Source: Solemya velum gill symbiont
GTDB taxonomy: Bacteria > Pseudomonadota > Gammaproteobacteria > Chromatiales > Chromatiaceae
Length of the DNA: 64,000 nt
Assembly (NCBI RefSeq): GCF_000787395.1
Contig: NZ_JRAA01000001.1
Coordinates: 434,001-498,000 of the forward strand
Reading direction: 5' to 3'
In this document: piece after piece, positions 1-9,230 of the stretch
How the letters are laid out: every line of letters begins with the position of its first letter
Numbering within the stretch: the stretch's first letter is position 1
The notes under the pieces: model-generated
The model's database searches: none
What the model was told of the DNA's origin: nothing
The model's input: the letters and a program-made list of their open reading frames with translations, nothing else
Position numbers and translations under genes: made by a program

Positions 1-69
1 AGTGGCAGAGTGGTTATGCAGCGGATTGCAAATCCGTGGACCTCGGTTCGATTCCGGGCTCAGCCTCCA
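1..69 (+). tRNA. tRNA-Cys (GCA), 5' end outside window
   Basis: The anticodon arm reads ggatt-GCA-aatcc with the anticodon GCA, followed by a T arm (ggttcgattcc) and an encoded CCA at 67-69. The first bases of the acceptor stem lie before the window. It sits 20 bases ahead of tRNA-Leu, so the two are probably cut from one transcript. Confidence 0.93.
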
Positions 70-89
70 TATTTTTTCGATATCAATCT

Positions 90-177
90 GCCCGGGTGGC
101 GAAATTGGTAGACGCAACGGACTTAAAATCCGTCGGCCATTGCGGCCGTGCCGGTTCGAGTCCGGCCCCGGGCACCA
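90..177 (+). tRNA. tRNA-Leu (TAA)
   Basis: Full class II tRNA of 88 bases with the long variable arm typical of leucine tRNAs. The anticodon stem acgga/tccgt encloses the loop cttaaaa with anticodon TAA at 124-126. The T arm is ccggttcgagtccgg and CCA is encoded at the 3' end. Acceptor stem gcccggg pairs with cccgggc. Confidence 0.96.
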
Positions 178-201
178 TAATTAAATACATAAATTAAATA
201 C

Positions 202-238
202 CTGCAGACCGGTGCTAAATAATAAACATAGTCTGCAG
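202..238. repeat. Inverted repeat between tRNA-Leu and tpiA
   Basis: CTGCAGAC at 202-209 is repeated exactly in inverse as GTCTGCAG at 231-238, with 21 AT-rich bases between. It lies in the 78-base gap before tpiA. It could be an operator, an RNA hairpin that separates the tRNA transcript from tpiA, or a processing signal. No T-run follows, so it is not a classical terminator. Confidence 0.5.
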
Positions 239-255
239 CAGAGTGGAGAAGAGTT

Positions 256-1014
256 ATGCGTAAGCCGCTGATTGCCGGTAACTGGAAGATGAATGGTTCT
301 CGCGAGAGTATCGCGACCCTGCTGGATGGTCTCAAAACAGGTATGGGCGATGTGAACACTGCTGAAGTTGCAGTTTGTGCACCATCTATTTATATCGCCG
401 ACGTCCAGTCGAGCCTGGAAGGCAGTGCTGTAACCTGGGGTGGACAGGATGTATCTGTTCAGGACTCTGGTGCATACACAGGTGAAACCGCGGCATCCAT
501 GTTGCTGGATTTTGGCTGCAAGTACGCAATCATCGGACACTCTGAGCGTCGTACCTATCACGCAGAGAGTGATGCACTGGTAGCCGAGAAGTTTGAACAG
601 GCAATCAACAATGGCCTGGTTCCACTCTTCTGTATTGGTGAAACGCTTGAAGAGCGCGAGCAGGGCATCACTGAAGATGTTGTTGCACGCCAGATTGATG
701 CAGTACTTGAGCGTGTTGGTGCCGAAGGCATGGCCAAGGGCGTTATTGCCTATGAGCCGGTTTGGGCGATTGGTACCGGTAAAACGGCATCACCTGAACA
801 GGCGCAGGATGTACACGCCTTTATTCGTGGTCGTGTTGCTGCCGCAGATGCGGCTGTAGCTGAAAAGGTACAGATTCTTTACGGTGGCAGCATGAATGCC
901 GGTAATGCAGCAGAGTTGCTGTCACAGCCGGATATTGACGGCGGCTTGATTGGTGGTGCATCACTCAAGGCGGATGATTTTCTTACTATTGCCCGGGCTG
1001 CAAACCAGGGCTGA
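256..1014 (+). CDS. tpiA: Triosephosphate isomerase
   Basis: Cytosolic enzyme interconverting dihydroxyacetone phosphate and glyceraldehyde 3-phosphate in glycolysis and gluconeogenesis. The 252-residue length is normal for the family. Visible active-site features are GNWKMNG with the catalytic Lys11, GHSERR with His95, and AYEPVWAIGTGK with the general base Glu167; YGGS near residue 215 belongs to the phosphate-binding end. The ATG is preceded by a purine-rich stretch (gagtggagaagag). secG follows 22 bases downstream, a pairing seen in many gammaproteobacteria, so both are probably one transcript. Confidence 0.98.
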   Translation: MRKPLIAGNWKMNGSRESIATLLDGLKTGMGDVNTAEVAVCAPSIYIADVQSSLEGSAVTWGGQDVSVQDSGAYTGETAASMLLDFGCKYAIIGHSERRTYHAESDALVAEKFEQAINNGLVPLFCIGETLEEREQGITEDVVARQIDAVLERVGAEGMAKGVIAYEPVWAIGTGKTASPEQAQDVHAFIRGRVAAADAAVAEKVQILYGGSMNAGNAAELLSQPDIDGGLIGGASLKADDFLTIARAANQG

Positions 1015-1036
1015 ATGAACCAAAAACGGTAAATCC

Positions 1037-1498
1037 ATGGGTCTCGAAAGTATACTGATTGTTGTTTTTCTATTTGTCTCGCTTGGCGTAGTCGGCCTTG
1101 TGCTGATTCAGCACGGCAAGGGTGCTGATATGGGTGCTGCGTTTGGAAGCGGCGCCTCCGCGACTGTTTTCGGATCCCAGGGCTCTGCAAACTTTCTAAG
1201 TCGTGCAACTGCCATTCTTGCTGCATTCTGGTTCGTGCTGGCAATGACACTGGCCTGGTTTGCTATTCAGGCGACTGACACCACCAACCTCATGGATGAC
1301 TCTGTCATGACAGAGGAAAGCGGTGGTGAGGCAGCAATTCCTGCTGCACCAGCAGCACCTGTATCACCTGTACCTGCGCCTGTTGTTGAATCGCCTGTTT
1401 CTGCTGCCGATACTATCCCTGCAGCAGAAATTGAAGTGCCGGCTGCAGCAGTTGAGACCGAGATGCCTGCAGTCCCTGAAGAAAAGCCCGGTCAATAA
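1037..1498 (+). CDS. secG: Protein translocase subunit SecG
   Basis: Inner-membrane subunit of the SecYEG translocon that assists SecA-driven export. The 153-residue protein has two membrane helices (about residues 3-22 and 52-74) joined by the conserved glycine-rich loop with HGKGADMGAAFGSGAS, the SecG signature. The C-terminal 60 residues are an Ala/Pro/Glu-rich low-complexity tail, longer than in E. coli SecG, as often seen in gammaproteobacterial SecG. The gene lies between tpiA and a tRNA-Leu, its usual neighbourhood. Confidence 0.95.
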   Translation: MGLESILIVVFLFVSLGVVGLVLIQHGKGADMGAAFGSGASATVFGSQGSANFLSRATAILAAFWFVLAMTLAWFAIQATDTTNLMDDSVMTEESGGEAAIPAAPAAPVSPVPAPVVESPVSAADTIPAAEIEVPAAAVETEMPAVPEEKPGQ

Positions 1499-1559
1499 CA
1501 ATTATTTAGTTTTTAGCTCTTTCTATCTTTCACAGAATCACATAGAATGCGCTCCTCTT

Positions 1560-1644
1560 GCCGAAGTGGTGGAATTGGTAGACACGCTATCTTGAGGGGG
1601 TAGTGGCGTGAGCCGTGCCGGTTCGAGTCCGGCCTTCGGCACCA
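1560..1644 (+). tRNA. tRNA-Leu (GAG)
   Basis: Class II tRNA of 85 bases. Acceptor stem gccgaag pairs with cttcggc, the anticodon arm ctatc/ggtag carries the loop ttgaggg with anticodon GAG, the variable arm is long, the T arm is ccggttcgagtccgg and CCA is encoded. It follows secG by 61 bases and is followed at once by a strong terminator. Confidence 0.95.
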
Positions 1645-1651
1645 TCTTCAG

Positions 1652-1685
1652 AAAAGGTCGTCCAGTGGACGACCTTTTTTGTTTT
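1652..1685 (+). terminator. Intrinsic terminator after tRNA-Leu(GAG)
   Basis: A perfect 12-bp stem, AAAAGGTCGTCC (1652-1663) with GGACGACCTTTT (1667-1678), closes a three-base loop and runs into a T-rich tail. It ends the tpiA-secG-tRNA transcript. The stem starts with an A-run, so it could also stop the convergent hydrolase transcript. Confidence 0.9.
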
Positions 1686-1714
1686 CCGGAATTGCTCCTT
1701 TGCTTCAAATCACT

Positions 1715-2551
1715 TCACTCAATTGTCGCCCTGGCAAGACGAGGCCATTCATTCACCCAACAGCAGTGGTGACCAAATTCTGGCAGTAACTGAATGCTCG
1801 GCTTACTGGATGAAGGGAAGCGTGAGCGATACGCGTTAGCAACCAGTGGCGGCACACTCTTATCCTTGCCTCCGACAAAATGTATTTGCGGTATCGCTTG
1901 TAAATCCTGCCATGCGTCAGCGGCATTCAATGAGCCTCTGAGAGGCGTTAAACGATGATGTTTACTCCATGTCTTATGATCAAGATTTCCTGCAACTGTG
2001 ATCAGCATGGAAACATCATTTCTCTGTGCAGCCAGCAGGGCCGCGACGGCACCGCCACCTGAGAACCCGACCAGTCTCAGCCTGCTTGCACCTGACTGCT
2101 GTTTTAACTGGTCGATAGCCTGGCTGGATGCATTGATCACCTGGCGGGAAAAGCGCCTGTTGGTCCATGCACTCTGCTTGCAGCGTTTATCATTGTTTAC
2201 ATACTGACATGGTCGACCCAGGTAGGCGACCGGATCGCCAAGCGGATCTGCAAGAGCCAGTTTCAGTGCCAGGTGATTAATTGGCGTGGGATTACTGGAT
2301 GGTTGAGATGATGATATCCATGCAAAGCCATCACCCTCGATATAGACGGTCAGGATTTCACCAGCAGGCATTGGCATTGGGGAAAACGCGACAAGATCAT
2401 ACTCATTCGTCTTCAGGAGTTGTGATTTCCAACCGTGAGATGCTACCAGCTGCTCTGCAGATTGTGTTCGTTCAGCTGGTGTCGGAATGCTGATACAGGC
2501 TGATAGAAACAGGCACAGGAGCAGGGCAGGTAAGCGCATCCTATTTCCCAT
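1715..2551 (-). CDS. Predicted alpha/beta hydrolase lipoprotein
   Basis: Probably an envelope-anchored serine hydrolase of unknown substrate. An N-terminal signal (MRLPALLLCLFLSAC) ends in a lipobox-type cysteine. The alpha/beta hydrolase fold is shown by the nucleophile elbow GFSGGG, a later GGKDKSVPP carrying the likely acidic residue, and FGHHCC near the C-terminus with the likely catalytic His. The ATG at 2551 (MGNRMRL) was chosen; the ATG at 2539 (MRLP) gives an equally good signal peptide. It is the last gene of a minus-strand run with the methyltransferase and TPR genes and converges on the tRNA terminator. Confidence 0.75.
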   Translation of the reverse strand: MGNRMRLPALLLCLFLSACISIPTPAERTQSAEQLVASHGWKSQLLKTNEYDLVAFSPMPMPAGEILTVYIEGDGFAWISSSQPSSNPTPINHLALKLALADPLGDPVAYLGRPCQYVNNDKRCKQSAWTNRRFSRQVINASSQAIDQLKQQSGASRLRLVGFSGGGAVAALLAAQRNDVSMLITVAGNLDHKTWSKHHRLTPLRGSLNAADAWQDLQAIPQIHFVGGKDKSVPPLVANAYRSRFPSSSKPSIQLLPEFGHHCCWVNEWPRLARATIE

Positions 2552-2589
2552 GAGGGCAGGTCCCGAAAAGCATGAGGAATAGATTCCGT

Positions 2590-3153
2590 TCAATCACCTT
2601 GAAGGCTCTCGCTTTTCTCAACAGGAAGCATTTTTCTCATGACTGTTTCGAGGTGAATGCCATTTTTGGCTCGCGTCTGTTTTTCTATGTGAAAGTAACC
2701 GTTGAATCCATACATACTGGCCCAGCGTTTTTCGTCATCGAAATACATGAGGAATGTCTCATCTGTGATGATGTTGACATGTGTTGGATCTCTCCACGCA
2801 GCCGAGGCCGGATAAGCCGGGGTAAAGGAGTAAAACAGTCCTCCCGGTTTAAGCACCCTGTAAATTTCATTCATTAACTCAACAAAACAGAATCTTCTTT
2901 CAGGTGCATAGATTATCCTGGGAATATGTTCGATTAAGTCAAATGCAGTGACAAAATCGAAGCTGTCACTTTCAAATGGAATAGCCTCAATCGCAAGGTC
3001 TGCAGAGACGATTGTTCCATCTTCTGATTCACGTATGTCCACTCCCATGACGGCATCCGCTTTGAAAGGGTTTCTCGGCTCAAGACCTGATCCGAGATCA
3101 AGACTTACGCTGCCGTCATTTTGTACGGGTCTGTATTGTGTGGTCCGGGCCAT
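2590..3153 (-). CDS. Class I SAM-dependent methyltransferase
   Basis: Probably a soluble methyltransferase; the substrate cannot be told. The SAM-binding motif I is DLGSGLEPRNPF, followed by VMGVDIRES (acidic end of strand 2), FDFVTAFDLIEHIPR (motif post-II) and VLKPGGLFYSFTP (motif III). The frame is open further upstream, but that part overlaps the TPR gene, so the ATG at 3153 was chosen, giving 187 residues. No ATG, GTG or TTG start lies in frame between it and the TPR stop. It follows the TPR gene by 52 bases and precedes the hydrolase by 38, suggesting one transcript. Confidence 0.8.
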   Translation of the reverse strand: MARTTQYRPVQNDGSVSLDLGSGLEPRNPFKADAVMGVDIRESEDGTIVSADLAIEAIPFESDSFDFVTAFDLIEHIPRIIYAPERRFCFVELMNEIYRVLKPGGLFYSFTPAYPASAAWRDPTHVNIITDETFLMYFDDEKRWASMYGFNGYFHIEKQTRAKNGIHLETVMRKMLPVEKSESLQGD

Positions 3154-3205
3154 TAATTTACCACCGGCTTGTGGGAGAATCGCCTGGTACGTCTGGCTGT
3201 CATAT

Positions 3206-4252
3206 TTATACCCTCTGCTGCTGATGTTTCTGAGCCAGTATCCGTGCTTTCTCAAGCGCCTCTTGGGCAGCCTCTTCTTGACCTGTATTAAGCAACAGAA
3301 TCCCAAGAATTTTCCAAGCGTAATGATGTTGAGGATTGAGCTTCAATGCACTCTGGTAACTGGAAATTGCCGCTGCCGTCCTGCCGGTTTCAGCCAGCGA
3401 CAGGGCAAGATTGAAATAGGCGTCAGCGTTATTTGGCAGCAGTTTGACTGCCTTTTTGGCACTTTGTAACGATTTATGTAGCTCACCCATGTGTCGCTGG
3501 ATAGTTGCAAGATTGGTATAACAGGCTCCATTGTCGGGATCTATCAGGAGTGTTTTCTGCATCAGGGTTTCAGCATCCATGTATCGCTTCTCCTGAACTG
3601 CCTGGTGCGCGAGTTCATTCCATGTTTCAGCTGCCTCGTTGCTTGTTTCATTGATCAGCTGCGTGAGTTTTTCAGCTCTGTCCGGATCGCTGGCAATGAT
3701 TTTACCGAGCACATCGTCGAACTTACGTTCATGCTCCTCACGTTCTTTTCCAAGCAGGCCTGTCGGTCTTTGACTTTTTTCGTCAGGGAAATCGAGAAAT
3801 GTCATCCTGATGCGATTGGAACGTATCGCATAAACCATAACGTAGAGATCAAGCAGCAGGTAGAGAAGGATGGGTAACACCATTCCTTGGCTTGATCTGT
3901 CAATGATCTGCATGCCTGATTGCAGGCTGTCCATGATCAATTGTATTGCCAGCGTTACTATCAATATCAACCTGCCATGTTGCCAGATTGAACGCCATAG
4001 CTGATGTGCCCCCGGCTGTCGCATGACAAGGGTGACAAGCAAAAGTATTGCAGGTATATCGGCAACCATGGCCTGAAGCGAGATGAATTCCTTGATAAAT
4101 GTGCCGTCACCGCCACCTCGCATCAGGGGGAAATAGGCCAGAAAAATCAGGAAGACGTGACGGATGGCATAGAGTAGGACAAGGAGCATGCCGGTTGAAG
4201 GTTTCAGCTTGAGCTGTTCGTCATAGGCGTCAGGCGGGAATTGTATCTTCAT
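3206..4252 (-). CDS. DUF2919-like membrane protein with C-terminal TPR domain
   Basis: A 348-residue inner-membrane protein of unknown function. The N-terminus (FPPDAYDEQLKLKPS, then about four hydrophobic segments within residues 20-150) resembles the DUF2919 family. After a charged linker, residues from about 205 form tandem TPR units, for example YMDAETLMQKTLLIDPDNGACYTNLA-type helices and ADAYFNLALSLAETGRTAAA. TPRs usually bind protein partners, so a membrane scaffold is plausible. The gene is divergent from nuoA and heads the minus-strand run with the methyltransferase and hydrolase. Confidence 0.75.
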   Translation of the reverse strand: MKIQFPPDAYDEQLKLKPSTGMLLVLLYAIRHVFLIFLAYFPLMRGGGDGTFIKEFISLQAMVADIPAILLLVTLVMRQPGAHQLWRSIWQHGRLILIVTLAIQLIMDSLQSGMQIIDRSSQGMVLPILLYLLLDLYVMVYAIRSNRIRMTFLDFPDEKSQRPTGLLGKEREEHERKFDDVLGKIIASDPDRAEKLTQLINETSNEAAETWNELAHQAVQEKRYMDAETLMQKTLLIDPDNGACYTNLATIQRHMGELHKSLQSAKKAVKLLPNNADAYFNLALSLAETGRTAAAISSYQSALKLNPQHHYAWKILGILLLNTGQEEAAQEALEKARILAQKHQQQRV

Positions 4253-4540
4253 ATACCATTCTCATCATTAGTCATCTGCCGCGGTTTGTTAGCTGCGCTC
4301 AAAAAACAGTCCTTCTCTATGTGCTGCATCATGTTGATTCATGTGCACAGTATCTGAACGAAGAAGAAAATTAAAGGTTGCCGTTTCAGGACGGCTGTAA
4401 GGCATCAACTCAATTGCTGATTACATCTCGTGATACCAATTTTTTATGCGCGCAATAAAAATCATATTAATTTTTGCGAATATTCTGTAACCAATTGAAA
4501 TTAATCTATTTAAGGCCTAATTGGCACTAATCACTCTGGT

Positions 4541-4570
4541 TTGACACACACTCGGCAAGCAGATTAGACT
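4541..4570 (+). promoter_or_regulatory. Candidate sigma-70 promoter of the nuo operon
   Basis: A consensus -35 box TTGACA (4541-4546) is followed after 18 bases by TAGACT (4565-4570, four of six -10 matches). Transcription would start near 4577, giving a leader of about 80 bases before nuoA. The -35 is perfect; the -10 is weaker, which would suit an activated promoter. Confidence 0.55.
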
Positions 4571-4606
4571 GGTTCAGGTTTAAAAAGTGGTATTACGGAT
4601 GGGGTT

Positions 4607-4626
4607 TTATCACCTTTTCGTGATAA
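4607..4626. promoter_or_regulatory. Hairpin or operator in the nuo leader
   Basis: TTATCAC (4607-4613) and GTGATAA (4620-4626) form a perfect 7-bp inverted repeat around cttttc, 32 bases before the nuoA ATG. As RNA it is a 5' leader hairpin; as DNA it has the shape of a dimeric regulator site downstream of the candidate promoter. The sequence does not tell which. Confidence 0.5.
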
Positions 4627-4658
4627 CAGAGTCAGAAAAATAAAGGGGACAACTCCCG

Positions 4659-5015
4659 ATGTTGGAGAATTATCTGCCCATCCTGGTGTTTATCACTCTC
4701 GGTGGCATTATTGGTGCCGTTGTTGTTGGATTGGGTTTTTTGCTGGGGCCACACAAGCCTGACAGCGAAAAGCGATCACCTTTTGAATGCGGCTTCGAGG
4801 CCTTCGAAGACAGCCGTATGAAATTTGACGTGCGTTACTACCTCGTCGCCATCCTTTTTATTATTTTCGATCTTGAGATTGCCTTCCTGTTTCCGTGGGC
4901 GGTTGCTCTTGACCAGATCGGACTTGTCGGTTTCTGGGCCATGGTGCTGTTTCTCGGCATTCTTGTTGTTGGCTTTATATATGAATGGAAGAAAGGAGCA
5001 CTCGAATGGGAGTAG
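4659..5015 (+). CDS. nuoA: NADH-quinone oxidoreductase subunit A
   Basis: Small membrane subunit of proton-pumping complex I, placed at the junction of the peripheral and membrane arms. The 118 residues show three hydrophobic helices and the conserved loop [44 protein letters not shown]-type region, including the cysteine near residue 46 and the acidic FDLEIAF segment. A Shine-Dalgarno run (aaagggga) precedes the ATG. It is first in the 14-gene nuo operon and overlaps nuoB by 10 bases. Confidence 0.98.
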   Translation: MLENYLPILVFITLGGIIGAVVVGLGFLLGPHKPDSEKRSPFECGFEAFEDSRMKFDVRYYLVAILFIIFDLEIAFLFPWAVALDQIGLVGFWAMVLFLGILVVGFIYEWKKGALEWE

Positions 5016-5482
5016 AGGGCCTGCTCAAGGAAGGATTTGTTACCACTTCCGCAGATAAACTGATCAACTGGGCGCGCACCGGTTCCATGTGGCCGATGAC
5101 ATTCGGGCTTGCATGTTGTGCTGTCGAAATGATGCACGCAGCTGCAGCGCGCTACGACATGGACCGCTTCGGTATTGTTTTCCGTCCAAGCCCGCGCCAG
5201 TCGGACGTTATGATCGTTGCCGGCACCCTGGTCAACAAGATGGCACCTGCATTGCGCAAGGTCTATGACCAGATGGCAGAACCACGCTGGGTTATCTCAA
5301 TGGGTTCCTGCGCCAATGGCGGCGGTTATTACCATTACTCCTATTCCGTGGTACGCGGATGTGACAGGGTGGTTCCCGTGGATGTTTATGTACCAGGCTG
5401 CCCGCCAACTGCGGAAGCCTTGCTATACGGCATATTGCAGTTACAGAACAAAATACGACGTACGAATACCATCGCACGTTAA
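5006..5482 (+). CDS. nuoB: NADH-quinone oxidoreductase subunit B
   Basis: Peripheral-arm subunit carrying cluster N2, the last iron-sulfur cluster before quinone. The ligands are visible: the adjacent pair in [11 protein letters not shown], the cysteine in [19 protein letters not shown] and the one in [15 protein letters not shown]. The start is the ATG at 5006, because gaaaggagcac lies just upstream and the protein then begins MGVEGLL as in the family. An ATG seven codons earlier is in frame but lacks a better ribosome site. Length 158. Confidence 0.97.
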   Translation: MGVEGLLKEGFVTTSADKLINWARTGSMWPMTFGLACCAVEMMHAAAARYDMDRFGIVFRPSPRQSDVMIVAGTLVNKMAPALRKVYDQMAEPRWVISMGSCANGGGYYHYSYSVVRGCDRVVPVDVYVPGCPPTAEALLYGILQLQNKIRRTNTIAR

Positions 5483-5511
5483 ACAGAATTGGATACAGGA
5501 CGATTTGAATC

Positions 5512-6222
5512 ATGACGCTTGCTGAGCGCCTCGACGAACTTGCCGACGAACTCGAAGAAATCTTCGAGGAAGAGGAAGATGTCTCCTTTCACCGTGAGCT
5601 TGAGGAGATTACCCTCGAAGTCCCGCGTGACAAGCTGTTCGAGACCATGAAAACACTGCGCAATGCGCGCCCCCTGCAGTTTGATACCTGTATGGATATA
5701 TGCGGTGTCGATCTCTCTGCCTATGGCATGAGCGAGTGGACAACAGACAATGACGGTTTCTGCCGCGGTGTCGACCGCCGTATGTTCAACCCGGAACCTG
5801 CATCACGTTTCGCCGTTGTCTATCACCTCTTGTCTGTGGTCAAGAATCATCGCATCCGCGTCAAAACGCTGCTCGACTCCGACTACCCGGTTGTCCCATC
5901 TGTCGTCGACCTGTGGGCGGTGGCTGACTGGTTCGAACGCGAGGCATTCGATATGTTTGGCATTCTCTTCCAGGGGCATCCTGATCTGCGTCGAATTCTT
6001 ACCGATTACGGCTTTATCGGCCATCCACTGCGCAAGGATTTCCCACTCGAGGGCGAAGTCGAAATGCGCTACGACCCGGAACAGAAGCGAGTTGTTTACG
6101 AGCCGGTCAGTATTGAAATGCGCACCCTGGTACCGCGCGTGATTCGTCACGACAATCGCTACGAGGAAGGCTGGAAACCCGAAGAACCGGCAGTAGAGGA
6201 AGAGGGTGAAGCCGATGTCTGA
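5512..6222 (+). CDS. nuoC: NADH-quinone oxidoreductase subunit C
   Basis: Peripheral-arm subunit of complex I (30-kDa family) lying against NuoD. Family hallmarks are the segment [22 protein letters not shown] and the signature [38 protein letters not shown]. It is a separate protein of 236 residues, not the NuoCD fusion of E. coli. The N-terminal 30 residues are strongly acidic. It starts 29 bases after nuoB and overlaps nuoD by 8 bases. Confidence 0.97.
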   Translation: MTLAERLDELADELEEIFEEEEDVSFHRELEEITLEVPRDKLFETMKTLRNARPLQFDTCMDICGVDLSAYGMSEWTTDNDGFCRGVDRRMFNPEPASRFAVVYHLLSVVKNHRIRVKTLLDSDYPVVPSVVDLWAVADWFEREAFDMFGILFQGHPDLRRILTDYGFIGHPLRKDFPLEGEVEMRYDPEQKRVVYEPVSIEMRTLVPRVIRHDNRYEEGWKPEEPAVEEEGEADV

Positions 6223-7468
6223 GATTCGTAACTACACGGTCAACCTGGGCCCCCAGCATCCGGCCGCGCATGGTGTACTGCGCCTGATACTTGAGCTGGA
6301 TGGTGAGGTTGTTGAACGCGCCGATCCACATGTTGGCCTGCTGCATCGCGGTACTGAAAAACTCGCCGAGACCAAGCCTTATAACCAAAGCATCGGTTAC
6401 ATGGATCGTCTCGACTATGTATCAATGATGTGTAACGAGCACGGCTACGTGCTGGCAATTGAAAAACTTCTCGGTATCCAGGCACCGGAACGTGCTCTCT
6501 ATATCCGTTCCATGTTTGACGAGATCACACGCATTCTGAACCACCTGATGTGGATCGGTACCCATGGTTTCGATCTCGGTGCCATGACTGTATTTCTTTA
6601 CGCTTTCCGTGAGCGCGAGGATTTGATGGACTGCTACGAGGCGGTATCCGGAGCGCGTATGCATGCGACCTATTATCGTCCCGGTGGCGTCTACCGCGAT
6701 TTGCCTGAGCAGATGCCGAAGTACGAGGCGAACAAGTGGCTCAAGCAGAAAGATGCCGATTACCGCAATAGTGCACGTGAAGGCTCACTGCTCGATTTCA
6801 TCGACGATTTCGCCGACCGTTTTCCACACTGCATCGATGAGTACGAAACACTGCTAACCGATAACCGTATCTGGAAACAGCGTACCGTTGGAATCGGCGT
6901 GGTGTCGCCTGAAGATGCAAAGAACATGGGATTTACCGGCCCTATGCTGCGCGGTTCAGGCGTTGCCTGGGATCTGCGCAAGAAGCAGCCGTACGCTGCC
7001 TACAGCAAGCTTGATTTTGATATTCCGGTCGGTACCAACGGCGATTGCTACGACCGTTACGTGGTGCGTGTTGAAGAGATGCGCCAGTCAGCTCGTATCA
7101 TCAAGCAGTGCGTTCAGTGGCTGCGCGACAATCCGGGCCCGGTCATGATTAATGATCACAAGGTTGCGCCGCCAAAGCGCGCCGAAATGAAGGATGATAT
7201 GGAATCCCTGATTCATCACTTCAAACTCTTTACAGAAGGTTACTGTCCGCCAGAAGGCGAGGTCTATGCAGCTGTCGAGGCGCCCAAGGGTGAATTTGGC
7301 TGCTATATCGTTTCCGACGGTGCCAACAAGCCTTACAGACTGAAGGTACGTGCGCCAGGTTTTGCACACCTCTCTGCGATGCAGACGATGGCCAAGGGAC
7401 ACATGCTGGCCGACGTGGTTGCCATTATCGGCACCATGGATATTGTTTTCGGTGAGATAGACAGATAG
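6215..7468 (+). CDS. nuoD: NADH-quinone oxidoreductase subunit D
   Basis: The 49-kDa-type subunit that forms the quinone site with NuoB and is related to the large subunit of NiFe hydrogenases. Conserved pieces include [14 protein letters not shown] at the N-terminus (quinone-binding histidines), [31 protein letters not shown] and the C-terminal [19 protein letters not shown]-like stretch. The ATG at 6215 ([10 protein letters not shown]) fits the family better than one three codons earlier. The protein has 417 residues, normal for a stand-alone NuoD. Confidence 0.97.
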   Translation: MSEIRNYTVNLGPQHPAAHGVLRLILELDGEVVERADPHVGLLHRGTEKLAETKPYNQSIGYMDRLDYVSMMCNEHGYVLAIEKLLGIQAPERALYIRSMFDEITRILNHLMWIGTHGFDLGAMTVFLYAFREREDLMDCYEAVSGARMHATYYRPGGVYRDLPEQMPKYEANKWLKQKDADYRNSAREGSLLDFIDDFADRFPHCIDEYETLLTDNRIWKQRTVGIGVVSPEDAKNMGFTGPMLRGSGVAWDLRKKQPYAAYSKLDFDIPVGTNGDCYDRYVVRVEEMRQSARIIKQCVQWLRDNPGPVMINDHKVAPPKRAEMKDDMESLIHHFKLFTEGYCPPEGEVYAAVEAPKGEFGCYIVSDGANKPYRLKVRAPGFAHLSAMQTMAKGHMLADVVAIIGTMDIVFGEIDR

Positions 7469-7470
7469 AG

Positions 7471-7965
7471 ATGAAAATAGATAAAACATCACTCTTCACC
7501 GACGAAGTTCGGGCGGAAATCGACAAGCACATTGCCAAGTATCCGGCAGATTGGAAACAGTCTGCCTGCATGCCGGCGCTGACTGCTGTGCAGGAGATGA
7601 ACGGTGGTTGGCTGACACGTGAACTGATGGACCAGGTGGCGGCTTATCTCGATATGCCTGCAATTGCCGTCTACGAGGTCGCAACCTTCTACTCCATGTA
7701 TGAACACAAGGAGGTTGGTCGTCACAAGATCTGTCTTTGCACCAATATTTCATGCATGGTGAATAACTCGGATTCAATTCTCGAACATCTCAACAAGCGT
7801 CTCGGCATCAGTTTTGGTGAAGTGACCGACGACGGCAAGTTCAGCATCAAGGAAGTCGAATGCCTCGGTGCCTGTGGTGGCGCCCCGATGATGCAGATCG
7901 GCGACCATTACTACGAGAATCTCACACCGGAGAAAATCGATTCGATCCTGGAGGAGCTTGAGTAA
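7471..7965 (+). CDS. nuoE: NADH-quinone oxidoreductase subunit E
   Basis: Peripheral-arm subunit (24-kDa family) holding binuclear cluster N1a. The thioredoxin-like domain carries the four ligands in CLCTNISC and CLGACGGAP. The upstream helical part contains the family segment [25 protein letters not shown] and VATFYSMY. Length 164. The start lies two bases after the nuoD stop; the stop overlaps the nuoF ATG by one base (taATGg), so the two are probably translationally coupled. Confidence 0.97.
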   Translation: MKIDKTSLFTDEVRAEIDKHIAKYPADWKQSACMPALTAVQEMNGGWLTRELMDQVAAYLDMPAIAVYEVATFYSMYEHKEVGRHKICLCTNISCMVNNSDSILEHLNKRLGISFGEVTDDGKFSIKEVECLGACGGAPMMQIGDHYYENLTPEKIDSILEELE

Positions 7966-9230
7966 TGGCTAACGAAGTCTGTTTTCGCACCCTGCACCGT
8001 GATGCTCCCTGGACGATTGAGCAGTATCGGCAAGAGGGTGGTTACAAGGTTCTCGAGAAGATTCTGCGCGAGAAGACCTCGCCTGACGAAATTATCGAAG
8101 AGGTCAAGCTCTCGAATCTGCGTGGCCGCGGCGGCGCTGGTTTTCCGACTGGCCTGAAGTGGAGCTTTATCAATCGCACCACGCCCGTCGAAAAATACGT
8201 GGTATGTAATTCGGACGAGGGCGAGCCCGGTACATTCAAAGACCGCGACATCCTCAGGTATAACCCGCACCAGCTGATCGAAGGTATGATTATCTGTGGT
8301 TACGTGATTGGCGGTACTGCCGGTTACAACTATATTCGCGGCGAATTTCGAGAGCCCTATTTCCGTTTTGAAGAGGCGCTTGAAGAGGCGCGTGCTGCTG
8401 GTTACCTTGGCGAGAACATTCTCGGTTCGGGTTTTGATTTCGATATACACAGCCACCTTGGTGGCGGTGCTTATATCTGCGGTGAAGAGACTGCACTGCT
8501 CGAGTCAATCGAAGGCAAAAAAGGCCAGCCAAGATTCAAGCCGCCATTTCCGGCGATGTTTGGCCTGTTCGGCAAGCCGACCGTTATCAATAATACTGAA
8601 TCATTCGCTTCGATTCCGGTCATTCTCGACAAGGGCGGCCAGTGGTTTTCAGATATTGGCGTGCCTAACAGCGGCGGTGCAAAACTCTTTTCTATCTCGG
8701 GGAACGTCAACCGCCCCGGTAACTATGAAATCCCCATGGGAACACCGTTTCGCGAGTTGCTGGAACTTGCCGGCGGTATGAAGGATGGTCGCAATATCAA
8801 GGCGGTCATTCCCGGCGGATCATCATCACCGGTTATTCCCGGCGACCAGATGATGGAACTGAATATGGATTACGATAGTATCGCCAGCGCCGACTCAATG
8901 CTCGGTTCAGGTGCCGTTATCGTAATGGACGACACCAACTGCATGGTCAAGGTTCTCGACCGCATCTCCTACTTCTATTACGAGGAGTCGTGCGGGCAGT
9001 GTACGCCATGCCGTGAAGGTACCGGCTGGATGCATCGTGTGATCCACAGAATCGAAAACGGGCAGGGCAGGCAGGTAGACCTCGACTTGCTTGATGATGT
9101 CGCAGCAAAAATTGCAGGGCGCACGATCTGCGCACTGGGTGATGCAGCAGCAATGCCTGTTGCAGGCTTTCTCAAACACTATCGAGATGAATTCCAGTTT
9201 CATATCGATCACGGAAAATGCATGGTGTAA
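7965..9230 (+). CDS. nuoF: NADH-quinone oxidoreductase subunit F
   Basis: NADH-binding flavoprotein where electrons enter complex I. The glycine-rich NADH site is [16 protein letters not shown] contacts lie in [14 protein letters not shown] and [15 protein letters not shown], and cluster N3 ligands are in [12 protein letters not shown] plus a distal cysteine in [14 protein letters not shown]. Length 421 is typical. It begins on the last base of the nuoE stop and its own stop overlaps the nuoG start in the same way. Confidence 0.98.
   Translation: MANEVCFRTLHRDAPWTIEQYRQEGGYKVLEKILREKTSPDEIIEEVKLSNLRGRGGAGFPTGLKWSFINRTTPVEKYVVCNSDEGEPGTFKDRDILRYNPHQLIEGMIICGYVIGGTAGYNYIRGEFREPYFRFEEALEEARAAGYLGENILGSGFDFDIHSHLGGGAYICGEETALLESIEGKKGQPRFKPPFPAMFGLFGKPTVINNTESFASIPVILDKGGQWFSDIGVPNSGGAKLFSISGNVNRPGNYEIPMGTPFRELLELAGGMKDGRNIKAVIPGGSSSPVIPGDQMMELNMDYDSIASADSMLGSGAVIVMDDTNCMVKVLDRISYFYYEESCGQCTPCREGTGWMHRVIHRIENGQGRQVDLDLLDDVAAKIAGRTICALGDAAAMPVAGFLKHYRDEFQFHIDHGKCMV

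Larger units (their letters stand above)
4253..4658. other. Intergenic region between the TPR gene and nuoA
   Basis: This 406-base AT-rich stretch separates divergent transcription units. No convincing ORF is seen. It holds a candidate nuo promoter (4541-4570) and a perfect inverted repeat near the nuoA start (4607-4626). The part from 4253 to 4540 shows nothing else I can name and presumably includes the promoter of the minus-strand TPR gene. Confidence 0.7.

Noticed and set aside
2-184. Plus-strand ORF of 60 codons at the window start
   Set aside because: It runs across tRNA-Cys and tRNA-Leu and has no independent support.
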